This document shows positions 23,505-35,172 of a stretch of DNA of 64,000 nucleotides, piece by piece; position 1 is the first letter of the stretch; every line of letters begins with the position of its first letter. The stretch is from Purshia tridentata (taxonomy: Eukaryota; Streptophyta; Magnoliopsida; Rosales; Rosaceae). Location of the stretch: the NCBI GenBank assembly GCA_003254885.1, contig QANT01008026.1, forward strand, positions 1 to 64,000. The letters run 5' to 3'. The notes beneath the pieces are model-generated. The model was not told the origin of the DNA, did no database searches, and saw nothing but the letters and a program-made list of their open reading frames with translations. A program made the translations under genes and the position numbers.

Positions 23505-26500
23505 CTATAGCTTAACAAACACAAACTCTTCGATAGCAGGCACACACCCTATCTTCTTCAGGGTCTCCTTTTTTGGTTCCTCATCCACACCAATTGCCAT
23601 TATGGCCTTCCTCTGAATGGTTCTTCCCACACTCATAAAGCTCACATTCACATTCTCGTTCCCAAGTATGTTTCCCACCCGGCCAATCATTCCAGGTTGG
23701 TCCACCTGCCGGCACAAAATGAGGTTTCCTTCCAGGCTCACATCCACACCAAAGGATCCCAGACATGTCAGATGGGGTTCCCCATATTTTACTTTCCCCT
23801 CAATGCTTATGTTCTCATTCTCTGATACAGAACTTGCAAATTTAGACTCCACATTGGATATGTGTACCTCAATTGAATCAACAGGGTACCCGGGAGATAA
23901 GTCAACAGATACCCTTTCCTCACTTATGCGGAGACCTTTCTGCTTGGCAACAAAATCTGCATTGACCAAATTGATAAATGAGGAAGATATCGGTTCGATG
24001 ATGCCTTTAATGATCATGGCCCGGAGAAGCCTTGTGTCCAAGTCATCTGGGTCGCGAGCTGACCTATAAACCACCCTTACAGATGTTATTCCACTCCCTC
24101 CTGCTACTAATTGTACAGCCAGCCTACCCAGCTTCTCAGCTAGCAACACATAAGGAGCCAACTCTGACACAACCTAAGGACATGAACCATGTTTCAGCTT
24201 ACCTTCTGATATGAATTACTATAAGTTATTGGATAATGGGAATGATGTATCATGCATCACATACCTCAGCAGGGACCATGGGAGCATTGACAGCAGTAGC
24301 AGAAAGTTCACCACTCAATGCTCCTACTACAGCCTCTGCTATTTCAATGGCTACACCTTCCTGAAATATTATGTTTCATACAGAAAGTTCAGTAACTAAA
24401 ATAACGTAAGACATTTTCCACAAAAAATTTTGATCAATAGAGGATATTAATTTTGTGGAAATGATGAGATAAACATACCTGTGCTTCCATTGTACTAGCT
24501 CCAAGATGAGGTGTGACTGTGACATTCTCATGTTGCACTAACTTGCTATCTTTGGGTGGAGGCTCCTCTGTGAACACATCAAGTGCTGCCTGTTCCAAAA
24601 TATTTCACATAACAGAAATTTATGTATAGATCACGATATACTAAAATCTGCGGCCAAACCAGGAAAGGCATATCTCATGAATAGAATATATAGATCAAAT
24701 TTTCCCACTCTATAAATTAAAGTGGGAGGCTTCCATCTAAAATTCTTATCTAGCAAGCATCCGACCAAAATGAATACTGTAGTGAACAATTGGGAAGGTA
24801 CAAAGACAAGATGATAAGCATGTCTCACACAAACATGTTATGCTTCTAAGTTTAACATGATCATTCATGACATAAATCGGAGATTCATACCTGAGCAACA
24901 ACCCCACTATCAAGGGCACTCACCAATGCATCTTCGTCGATGACTCCACCCCTGGCAACATTAATGATGCGAACTCCCTTCTTCATCTTTGCAAATGTTT
25001 CATCATTGAACACCTTTTTTGTAGTAGGGGTCAGTGGCATATGCAATGAGATGAAATCTGCAGTGGAGATGGCCTGGTCGAAAGAGACCAAATCCACACC
25101 AACTGCTCGGGCTCTGTCAGCTGGGGCATAAGGATCATGAGAAATGACGTGCATTCCCAAGCCTTTTGCACGTCTCGCAACTTCGGATCCAACTTTTCCG
25201 AATCCCATTACTGCTAATGTCTTCCCAACCAGAGAGACACCAACATACTTGTTTCGCTTCCATTGTCCTGCAGAACACCATTGCATCCATGTTAGTCTTA
25301 TCTGCAGGTAAGCAGTAGAATTTTATAGCAACTGGCAATCCATCCTAACATCTAGGCAGTCTGAAGATAAGAACAGTGAAACAATGTGAGTAACTCTCAA
25401 GCGCTTCAACGAAAAACTCCTACTAGACCTTGAAAACTCAACTTCTTGGGTCAAAACTAAAACCGAATGTGTTAATTAAAGTCCTTGTCATCAATGTTAC
25501 AATCAAAATCTTTTAACAATTTAATAATCTGAGAATTTATGGTCACTGAATTACAATCATTCACTTAGCCAAAACCACACAATGGGATTCATGCTTAGTT
25601 GAGTTGAGTTGCAAATGTCTATCTTTTCATTCATTCTGATATGAGACAAGCATATTGAACACTGGCTCATTTGCAAAGATTCCTCAATGCAAACTACACA
25701 GAAAAGCAACTCTGTGAGTTTCAGAACCCCAATCAATCATCTTTGTCTTGAACGATGTAAAAAGAGATCTTCAAGACTAGGTAGTAGCAGATTCTAAAAT
25801 ATGACTAAACGCCAGTTCTCATACAATGTCTGACCAATTTTGATTCCAAAGTCTCATAAAAAGAATTTCTTTATTTTTTCTTCATGCTAAGCCCACGTGT
25901 GAATCATGTGCACCCACCGCTTGTATGTGTCGGTCCAACCATATATACAAATACAACCATTTTTGTTCTCTTGCTTGGAACAATCATATTTCTACCCAGA
26001 AAGCGACAGATCACACAAAATGCAATGCAAACAGTACATGCAGTAAACATGTTCTATAGATAAGAACAAAAGCGCAAAGTGGACCCCGTCACCCAACTCA
26101 GCAAAGCAAATCAAATCAAATACAAAGACTTGACAATTAATTTGATCAACAAACAACCAAGCATAACATTCATTTCTTCAATATTAATTTTAAACTAATA
26201 TACTTGGCTTCCTTCTTCTTGCTTATCAATTTAATAGTAAACCCGTAAAGAGCTAAACGAGCTGTAAACTCAAAAATTTTAAAAATTTGAAACCTCACAT
26301 CTCAAAATCATTCAGATTTAACCAATTTGTGTGGTTTGGAAGTGCTTGCTTGCATGTATCAGAGTTTACTTCAATAATTAATAATTATAAAGTGATTGTT
26401 TAAGGTTGTTCATATGTTTTAATCATAATTAAGCAAAATAAAATGTTTAAAACAAAAAGTTTAAAGGATCTATAATAATATTATAATACAGAATACCTGC

Positions 26501-27148
26501 TTTCATGGAGGCGTCAGCCTGAGCAACATTCCTGGACATCCCGGCGAGCAGAGCAATCCCATGCTCGGCGGCGGCAACGGTGTTGGCGGTGGGCGCGTTG
26601 ACGACCAAGCAACCGAACTCGGTGGCGGACTGCAGATCCACATTGTCAATACCAACCCCAGCTCTCCCCACCACCTTCAACCGCCCCTTGGCTGCCTCGA
26701 ACACCTCTCGATTCACCTTCGTCCCGCTCCGCACGATGAGCGCGTCGCACGACGCGATCTTGGCGCGGAGCTCCTCGGGCTTGAGGTTGTAGGCGCACTC
26801 CAAGTTGCCGAAGGCGCGTAGAACCTCCAGCCCCGCCTCTCCTAGTTTTTCGGAGACTAAAATCGTGGGCTTGTTGGGATCTATGGAGGGGTTGCGCTGC
26901 ACCGAGGTCTCGGACGCGGCGGAGTCTGCTGTTCTTGAAACGTTGGTGATGAGGAATGAGTTACGAGAGTGAGCGTAACCGCCATGGGAATGGGAATGAG
27001 AGAGTTTTAAGGAGGTGGGTTTGGAGGTGGTGTTGAGGAATGAGAGAAGGGTGGGTTTGGATGAGGATGGTGAGTGTGAAGAAGGTGATGATGGAGTGGT
27101 GAAGGAGGAGCTGGAGATGGCTTTGATGGAAGAAGCAGAGGAAGCCAT
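23505..27148 (-). CDS. PGDH: D-3-phosphoglycerate dehydrogenase, plastid
   Basis: Catalyses NAD+-dependent oxidation of 3-phosphoglycerate to 3-phosphohydroxypyruvate, first step of the phosphorylated serine pathway, in plastids. Five exons: 27148-26497, 25267-24891, 24589-24479, 24360-24265 and 24173-23505; product 634 residues. The ATG at 27148 ([10 protein letters not shown]) opens a Ser-rich transit peptide of about 60 residues; the upstream in-frame codon at 27238 is TTG. Then come the substrate/NAD domains beginning [18 protein letters not shown], the Rossmann motif GFGKVG, catalytic Arg region ([13 protein letters not shown]) and catalytic His region (TPHLGAST). An intervening domain follows, then a C-terminal ACT domain ([18 protein letters not shown]) typical of serine-sensing PGDHs. 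No lesion is seen. Which Arabidopsis paralogue (PGDH1, 2 or 3) it matches cannot be settled here. Intron 1 is long (about 1.2 kb) and featureless. Confidence 0.95.
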
Positions 27149-28115
27149 GGAAGCTGGGTTTATGGGTTTTTGGGTATGAGTAGTACGTGTGATTGTTGTT
27201 GTTTGTTGGGATCTTAAATGGAGTTTCTGTAACTCCAATTTGAGATGGTTTCAAATATTTTAATGGTGTTTGTAACCCTACTAAGAATAGATCATTTTTG
27301 GGAGAGAGTATATAAATTTTACTTTGAATTATAGCCTTCTGTACAATGCCTTGCACTTGCACCATTTGATTTTTAGACGCCAAAATAAACTCCATGCGAC
27401 TCATTTCTTTACCGCTCTTTACGTACAAAAATTTAGAAGAAATTTAGAATACGTGTATACAGAAAATATACACGTTATTAATTGAATTTAGATATTTTAC
27501 AACTCTGATTTTAGAGTACCTTTATTCAGGGGAAAGAAAAAGATGAGGTATTATTAGAGGCCCCATGTCTAAATCCATGATTGCTCTTTCGCTCCATTAA
27601 AAATGGACAACTACCTACTTTTCTTTTTCTTTTTTCTTTCAATCCATGTATGCCCACAGCTCATTGCTTTCAAGTAATTAATAATCAAGCAAGCAACAAT
27701 TTAATTAGCATCCTTTTTATTTGAGAAAAGAGAATTTGATATTTCTTCTAACAAAATTGAAAAATGACAAATTAATATGAATGAGAAATTTTCTTGAAAT
27801 AGGAGATAAGGCTGAGTCAATATCCCAATACAATACCATGATGGTACTTATGTTCATATACTTCATCATATGAAAGATTTTTCAATTTCAATAAAAGTTT
27901 CATGAATAACACATTTGATTAAAGTTTAAACAAGATGCATTTGATCATTATGTTTAGCCTTATTATTATTTGACATGATGTTAACTAAGAATTTTAATTA
28001 AAGCATAGATTCATAGACATAGTACGATATTATTACACAATTCCAAGTACACAAACACACACACACACACTCTCTCTCTCTCTCCAATAATGATGAATAA
28101 GAAGACATCGAGCTT
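27149..28115. other. Upstream region of PGDH
   Basis: No gene is seen. It is the promoter side of PGDH, AT-rich, with CA and CT microsatellites near 28055-28085 just before the MITE. Confidence 0.55.
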
Positions 28116-28118
28116 ACT

Positions 28119-28575
28119 TAGACCATCTCCAAAAGGCTCTTCAAATGAATAATTCTTCATTTTTTGAAGAGAGAGAAGAGCATTTTGGGCTTCAAAAGAC
28201 CCTTCAAAATGAATCTTAATTTGACAATTCAATTTCTCTCTCTTCAAATCTAGAACCCTCTCTCCTCTCTTCAAATATTAATGACATTTAATTTTGTTTA
28301 TATTTCCTATACATTTTTCATTCTCTTTCCTCTAATTAGAAATTTAATTAAATAAATTAAACTTTAAAAATAAGTATTGCATAAAATAAATACAAATAAT
28401 TAGTACAAATAAAAATATAAATATTAGTGCATAGAATGGATACAAATATTTAAAATTAGAAGAGTCTCTTGGAGATTAAAAAATTCAAGTAGCAAATATC
28501 ACTCTTCAAATTGCCACATAGGTCATCAAATGTGAATTTGAAGAGTGATTTTGCTAGAATCTTTTGGAGATGCTG
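28119..28575. mobile_element. MITE, PIF/Harbinger (Tourist)-like
   Basis: A 457-bp element bounded by inverted ends: left GACCATCTCCAAAAGG, right (reverse complement) CAGCATCTCCAAAAGA. It is flanked by TTA on both sides (28116-28118 and 28576-28578). There is no coding capacity. Short inverted-repeat ends, a 3-bp TTA duplication and an AT-rich interior fit Tourist-like MITEs. The terminal repeats match over 12 consecutive bases, with mismatches outside. Confidence 0.75.
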
Positions 28576-28578
28576 TTA

Positions 28579-30102
28579 AATACCTAGTTATTCCATCGAT
28601 CCATGCATGCATCTGGGTCTAAATCCAATTGATCATGAAACCTCCTTTCTTTCATTGCGCACCTAACCATTCAACTGTCTTTTCGTGGGTCCTTCCTAAT
28701 CGATTTTGTTTCAATCTTCAATGAGAGCTTATCTAGAGTTCTGCCTTTTTTCCACAATTTACTACGAAGAACCCAATCATTCATTCATTCATTCATTCAC
28801 ACAGTACTACGTTAATTAACATGTTGTAGTTTACCGACTGATCTATACAAAAATTTAAGTCCCACATCTTGTGATGATAAAACTTGACTGATTCATTTCC
28901 ACTAGCATACTCCACTTTGGAACTAATAATTGTCTCTCCTACCTTTTCTCAGTTTTCTCTTTCTCTATAATCATGCATGCTCTTTTTGAAAAAGAAAAAA
29001 AATTGTTAAAGACTCCAACTATATTCATCTAGATTCATTAATGACATGGTTGAATTTTTTATTATTATTATATATAAATATATTAGAAAAACATTGGTAG
29101 GAATCTGCGATCCAAAAATATAGTTACATTAGAAAATGACTGAAATAAAAAAGTACATGTGGAATGAGATCCCATCATCCAAATTAAGTAATTAACAATA
29201 ACTAAGATAAAAAATACATTGGGGTTGGCATCAATTATTTTTTTTTAGAAAGCTCTAAGGAATTCAGCATTTGTTCAAAGATTCTCTGCCTTTCTATCGT
29301 GCTAGCATTTAGTATTTACCCACAAAGTGCTAACCCAAAAAAAAATTACAAAGTGATGCTAAAAATTTAAAAATATGTCCACCTTATGACATTATAATTT
29401 TTAATTGATTATTATTAAAGTCTTTACTGCGCAAATGCCTTTTTTAATTATAAAGGACTAAAGTAGGGTAAGTAGCATCTTCCGTACTGAAGGTAGATGA
29501 GAGCTAGACAACCAGCAGGGCTTGCATTTAGTTGAATCTGTCCATAAACTTGGCCAAGTACATTTATGTTAACATGGACCATTCTAGTGCTCTGGAAGTC
29601 TTGAACTCAGTTCATTTCCTTTTCAGGCCATGGACCAACCCAGCTCAATATTATGAATGGACTCAAGAAATTGCCTGTATAAGCCCAAACAGTAAAACAA
29701 TTTACAGAGGTTGTAATTTCTACAATTCAAGGAAAATGTCTAGAATATGTCTAGTCAATGTCAGGAAGACAGAAAGGTCAAATACCGCTCATGCTATATG
29801 CTAAGTAAAATTTTCTTGAACAGAAACTATACAATTTGCTCATTCAGTTTTATTCAGTTCAGAGTTGCTGAGAGAGTGAGAGATGCCACTATTAATCTTT
29901 TGTGGCATCAGGTACTTATCATAATTTCTGTCACTATGAAAGAATGAATCAACAGACTAACTCTCCTGAAAGTGCCATCTACACTGCATCTACAGGAAGA
30001 TACAGAAGAACTAAACAAAGTAAAGCCAACCAACAACCAACAGGATAGAAGACTAGCAGCACTGAGTATGCCACAGGTCCTCTGGCAGCAGATTGTAGAG
30101 GA
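28579..30102. other. Intergenic spacer
   Basis: About 1.5 kb with no convincing gene. It holds a short (ATTC)n microsatellite at about 28778-28799. The right-hand 500 bases are probably the 3' untranslated or flank sequence of the oxidoreductase gene. Confidence 0.5.
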
Positions 30103-32594
30103 TCAATCGATCACTTTATATCCCGTTCTCTCTTTCGTTAACTTCTGCCCAAAGAATCTGCCAAAATTAACCAAATAAAATAGTCAGTTTTTAAGAAAAT
30201 TTCCTTGTACGATGACTGTAAACTTGATTTGAAGACACTCACCTCCCAAGCATCATAAGAGTAGCCTGAGGATTTGTCCCTGGTGAGATACCAAATGTTG
30301 AACCATCAACAACTCGGAGTGCATCAATACCAATGACCCGGAAATCAGCATCAACCACCTTCCCCACAATGCAGCCTCCATGATAGTGCCAAATGGTGCT
30401 AACTGTGCGGCGGCAGAAATCTGCCATTAGCTCATAGTTTGATTGGTCAACAGGCAATGCAGGTCCAACAAACCTAAAATCCTTACTCCCAAACCAGCCC
30501 TGGAACTTGAAATCCTCCATAGACCGGGTCCTGAGCATATCACCAATCTTGCGTGTCCCATTTACACACCTTTCGACATCCACCGGGTTGTTGAAATAAT
30601 TGAATCGAACAATAGGATTCACCTTGACATCTGTTGAAGCCAGCCTCAGGGAACCAGCTGAAAGTGGCCCAACAATCTTCTCCATGAGGGTGGCCACAGT
30701 GAGATACAGAGGTGCAGATGGTGTCCTAATGAACACAGAGCGTGCAGGGGATGCAAAAGGGATAACATTGGAGGCTGCTTCAATGTAAGCCCCTGATTCA
30801 GTAATGCCAACCACTTGTATCAGTGAGTGCTCCAGTGGAATTGGTGGCACAATTGAGATGCCATTTCGTGGATTATCGTAGAGGTACTGCCCAACATAGG
30901 GAAGGTGATGAGCCACTGGAATCCCCCAAGATGAAAGATAAGGCCGCGGGCCAATGCCACTCAGCAGAAGTAGCTGGGGACTGCCAATGGAACCAGCTGA
31001 GAGAATCACTTCACCATTTTCACGTAACACTGCGTGGTGGTACTTCCCCATTCGGTCACGAAAAACAACCCCAAATGCAGACTGCCTTGACACTGAAGAT
31101 GAAGTAGATGAAGCCAACAGAATCCTTTCCACATTGGCATGCACAACAACCTTAATATTCAATGGGTTTGCATAACTGAGAAGATCAGCAGCACTATGTC
31201 TCCTTCCCAAAGTATCAAATGTTGAACCACCAATCTTGGTCCCCACTACATGATCAAAACTAAACCCATTATAGGGATCAACACCTGCTTCCAACAACCC
31301 ATCTCGAACTGCTGATTGCCAAGTCCTCAGCTCTGGCCTAAACACAATTGCCCTTTCAACCCACTCATAGGACTCATTCACCATTCGAAGATCCCAATTC
31401 ATACCAGACTTATTGTAAAATTCTTGATCTGCACGACTATAGAAACCGGCATTTATGGCACTGCTGCCTCCAAGAATACGTCCTCGGACATTTGGGACAC
31501 CATCTTCAGATGTGAAGGCTTGTGTAGGTGAGTCAAAGGAGTTGACATCCATGAGTGCGGCCAAGAAACCTTCTTGGGTCATCACATTTCGATTGCCAAA
31601 AGCAACACCCCCTCGTTCGAGAAGAAGTACCCGAAATCTAGAAGATAGTGTTGCAGCCAAGGGGCACCCAGCAGTGCCACCTCCAACAATTATGTAGTCA
31701 TAGTAGTCTTCGGATGGGAATTCAGTGGCATTGATAACAAACTTGAGGTAACCCGGCTCTGTGAAAAACAGAGAATAATTAGCCTCTGTCTTGTTACAAA
31801 GGGACATTTAAGCAAACATAGATGGAACTAAAAAATACAGTATGTGCCCTGTAATCAATATTACGGTAACTTAGCTCTATAAAGAAACTGAGAAGTGAGA
31901 AGAATAATCCTCCGTTTGGTTACCAAGAAAACTTGAAGCAAAAATAAGCGGACAAGAAAAGGAAATTTCTTAATGTCTATGTTGCTTGGTTTTGCCAAAG
32001 ATAGATTACTGTAAGTTAAGCAACTGGTTGCATTGGGCTCGGTCAAGCAGAGAGTTTCATTTTCTCTGCACTTTCTTAGCTACCAAACAGAGAAACCAAT
32101 TGAAAATGGGTTTGAAGACGTACAAAAAGAAAATGGGTTTGAAGAAATACAGAAAGACAATCTCATAACACCAGAGGGAAAGAGAAGTAAACTCACATAT
32201 ATGGGTTTGAACAACAATCCCAAACAGAGATACCCACAAATTGAGAATGGGTTTGAAATACACAAAAAAGGCAATCACATACATAACACGAGAGTTCATA
32301 TATGGGTTAGAATCACTAGAGCAGAACAGAAAAGCATTATCCTCAGGTTTGATTCCAAGGAAAAAAAGAAAAAGAAATCTTGTCAGCATTTTAACCACGA
32401 TTTTCTTCGCTACCCACAATTTCTCATAAACAAACAGCGAATTGAACCACAAACAAAGAAGAAGTTGGTAAGAATTGAAGAAAAAAGATCGAGTTACCTT
32501 GATGAGACCGGTGTGGCCTGGCATAAGCGACGATGGCATTGAAGAACATCAAGAGCGCAAAGTGCTGTAGACATCGCCAAATGGGTACCGCCAT
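30103..32594 (-). CDS. HOTHEAD-like GMC oxidoreductase, secreted
   Basis: FAD-dependent GMC oxidoreductase of the HOTHEAD / mandelonitrile-lyase-like group. Three exons: 32594-32498, 31758-30243 and 30157-30103; product 555 residues. The small first exon starts at ATG 32594 (MAVPIWRCLQHF) and encodes a clear signal peptide (ALLMFFNAIVAYA). The long frame that begins within intron 1 (31807) is not the true start. Next come the FAD-binding motif VGGGTAGCPLAATLS, the GMC signature GRILGGSSAINAGFYSR, a second signature (GSIGSPQLLLLSGIG), the catalytic histidine region (IWHYHGG) and the terminal GTNPQATLMMLGR motif. Arabidopsis relatives act on long-chain omega-hydroxy fatty acids for cutin or in epidermal development; the substrate here is unknown. 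The C-terminus (RFFGQKLTKERTGYKVID) departs from the usual YMG.KI ending. The gene shares an upstream region with the divergent WSS1 gene. Confidence 0.92.
32100..32300. repeat. 27-bp repeats inside intron 1 of the oxidoreductase gene
   Basis: 'aaaatgggtttgaagac' and 'aaaatgggtttgaagaa' recur 27 bp apart near 32103-32156. Looser copies follow near 32200 and 32245. They keep frames open on both strands, giving spurious 160-residue ORFs within the intron. Confidence 0.6.
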
Positions 32595-33516
32595 TGTTGA
32601 GGTTTCTCGGCGTTTCTTGGAGGAGAGAGAGAGAGGCTCTTTACAAGTAGTAGAGAGGAAGATAGTGTCTTTTTGGTTAAAGATTCAGTTGGACGATCGA
32701 TATTTAGAGCGCCAAAGAGCGAGAATCGTCTGTAGCCAGAATCAGTGTCGCTCATCTGCTTAAGCCAATCATCTACAGTTGAATTTATATGGATCGAAAT
32801 TTGTAATTTAATGGAAGGGTAGGAACGTAACCTCGCGTCGGGTGTGTCAGTGGACTAACCTCATTTCTACGACCGCGTTTAGGGCCACATATTCATTGCC
32901 CACGACATCGTGGAGGGTCATAACCTTATTGCTACGACGTCGTTTCTTACCTTCTTGCTGCGAAAGCAAGAACTCCTCCCACTTCCAGATTCTCTTGGTT
33001 ATTACCGTCGTTCGCTGATTGGCTGTCAAAGGCCTACCAGCGTCAGCTGAACACCGAGCACGAGAACCTCAGGTGACTCTCTTTTTCTCTTTGTAAGTTT
33101 GGAAATTGGGAACAGACTATAAATACCCAACATTAAATTTTTTTGTAGAGAACTGTTTATGGTCTTTTATCTGCAAAGTTTAGCTGATTAATCCGACTTG
33201 CAAAAGAGTGATTATTTGGAAAATATAATAGGTTTTTGTGAGATATAACGAAGGAAAATTAAATTTTTGTTTCCAAGCAAGTTTCTGAGTTGTTGAAATT
33301 GTATTAAGCAAGAATAATTTGCTCCTTCCTGTTAAATAGCAGTGTAATATATGTTTTGGGTTGTGATGATAAAAAGGAGGAAGCTTTCTTCTTGTTGTTT
33401 ATCTATTTCATTGTTGTAATATATATTGTTTAATTGTTATTTCAAAGAGCACACTAAGTAGTTTTTTTTTTTTTGGTTACTATCCAGAGTGTAAAGATTG
33501 TTACTTTATAGTCCAT
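32595..33516. promoter_or_regulatory. Shared divergent promoter with duplicated motif; WSS1 5' leader
   Basis: This is the 920 bp between the oxidoreductase and WSS1 start codons. A roughly 60-bp imperfect direct repeat (about 32850-32880 and 32910-32944) carries 'ctacgaccgcgttt' and 'ctacgacgtcgttt'. The WSS1 side holds a non-coding first exon ending ...AACCTCAG|GTGACT at 33072 and a 5' leader intron, 33073-33487, ending TATCCAG. A T run at 33463-33474 belongs to that intron. Confidence 0.65.
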
Positions 33517-35172
33517 ATGGATCTTAATGATCTTAACAAGGTTTGGGAGATCAAACCACTCAAGAAAATAGGAGAAGAGGATGCTAGAAAAATCCTTGAA
33601 AAGGTAGCAAAACAAGTGCAACCCATAATGCGCAAACATAAATGGAAAGTCCAAATCCTTTCTGAATTCTGGTAGTGTGTACTTTCTATCTTCTCTTCCC
33701 TTAGTTTTTTGTGATTTATTGTATGTTTCTGGTTGTCATTTGCAACTTTGGAATGCAGTCCTGCCAACCCATCTCTTCAGGGGCTAAATATTGGAGGAGG
33801 TGCAGAAGTTAAGCTCAGACTGCGGAGGCCAAATAACGAATGGGATTTCTACCCATACGAACAGATCCTTGATACAATGCTGCACGAGCTCTGCCACAAT
33901 GAATATGGCCCACATAACGCTGACTTTTACAACCTTTTGGATGAGATCAGAAGGGTAATTATCTTATCTCATGCTTATATGGCACTTGGTTTTCATACAA
34001 ATAGAAACTTTCAATTATTTGGGTGATGATGTGCTACAGATTTCACCCATAGATGAAAAGTTATATTCACAGTCCAATTGATTGGAGGTTTTTATGCTCT
34101 TGTCAAGTTTATTTTTCCTGTTGCTCTGAATAATAAAATGAAGTCTTCTAATTTATCATATTGCATTTACTTTAGCTGGTATCTGTTCTTGTTTTTTTTT
34201 CTTTTTTTTTTCTTTTCATTTTTGTAAACTCATGCTTTATAGATGATTGTCTGTCACTTATTCAGTTCCCATGGTTTTCTTCAGGAATGTGACAAACTGA
34301 TGGCCAAAGGATTTGATCTTCCGGGGAGACGTTTGGGTGGTTTCTCCCTTCAACCACCTCCATCATCTATGCGCCAGGCAGCCTTGGCTGCTGCTGAAAA
34401 CAGAGCACGGCGTGGAGTTCTATTGCCATCAGGACCTAAGCGTTTAGGTGGTGATAGCAATATTAAGGCTGCTTTGAGCCCAATACAAGCTGCTGCTATG
34501 GCTGCAGAAAGGAGACTACACGATGATTTATGGTGTGGATCCAAGTCTTTGGACGGTGACACTGAAGTACATGGGAATGCTGGGACTTCTCAAAGGCCAA
34601 AAGCTTTCACATTTACTGATGGCATATCTACCCAAACTTCTATTGAACCAAAGCCAGGTCAGGGAAAAATAGATGATCAAGGAAAGTGGCAATGCAATAT
34701 GTGCACTTTATTAAACGAGGTAAAGTTATTGTACATATAATTTTTTCAAAATTGTGAGTACAAAAATGATTTTATTGTTGTTGTTTTTATTATTATTGTC
34801 ATTCTTGTTGGAGCTTGATTACTTCTTTACACACACACACACATACTTAATATATCAATTGTGTTAATGTATTGTATTAATGTTAGCATGTCACTCGTTA
34901 TTCCATAAATTACTCATTTTCTTTCATGCTTGGGTGCTAGATCGTATGCAATAATGGATGTGCATTTTAATGTTTTGAAGTTATTGCAGCCATTGGCATT
35001 GACATGTGTAGCCTGTGGGACCTTAAAAGATAAAGCAAATTTTAAGGTTTGGTCTTGCAAATTTTGTACCCTAGAGAACAGAGTTGGGATAGATAGATGC
35101 TTAGCTTGCGGAGAATGGAGATACTCATACGGCCCCCCTGTCTCTTCCCATGGACCTTATGTTGGCACCTGA
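33517..35172 (+). CDS. WSS1A: WSS1/SPRTN-type DNA-protein crosslink metalloprotease
   Basis: Probable WLM-domain metalloprotease that degrades proteins crosslinked to DNA, acting in the nucleus. Four coding exons: 33517-33671, 33759-33954, 34285-34719 and 34990-35172; product 322 residues. The ATG (MDLNDLNKVWEIKPL) follows a leader intron. The WLM domain spans about residues 1-125 and includes the zinc-protease site HELCHNEYGPHNADF (HExxH plus a third His). A basic, Ala-rich stretch follows (ALAAAENRARRG). Near the C-terminus are two RanBP2-type zinc fingers (WQCNMCTLLN ... CVACG and WSCKFCTLENRVGIDRC). The domain order matches yeast Wss1 and Arabidopsis WSS1A. No lesion. Assignment as WSS1A is by domain order and motif, not by a database match. 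Confidence 0.92.

Noticed and set aside
32033-32542. 160-169 residue frames on both strands in intron 1 of the oxidoreductase gene
   Set aside because: Explained by A-rich 27-bp repeats that lack stops; no ATG context, no homology, and the flanking exons splice over it.
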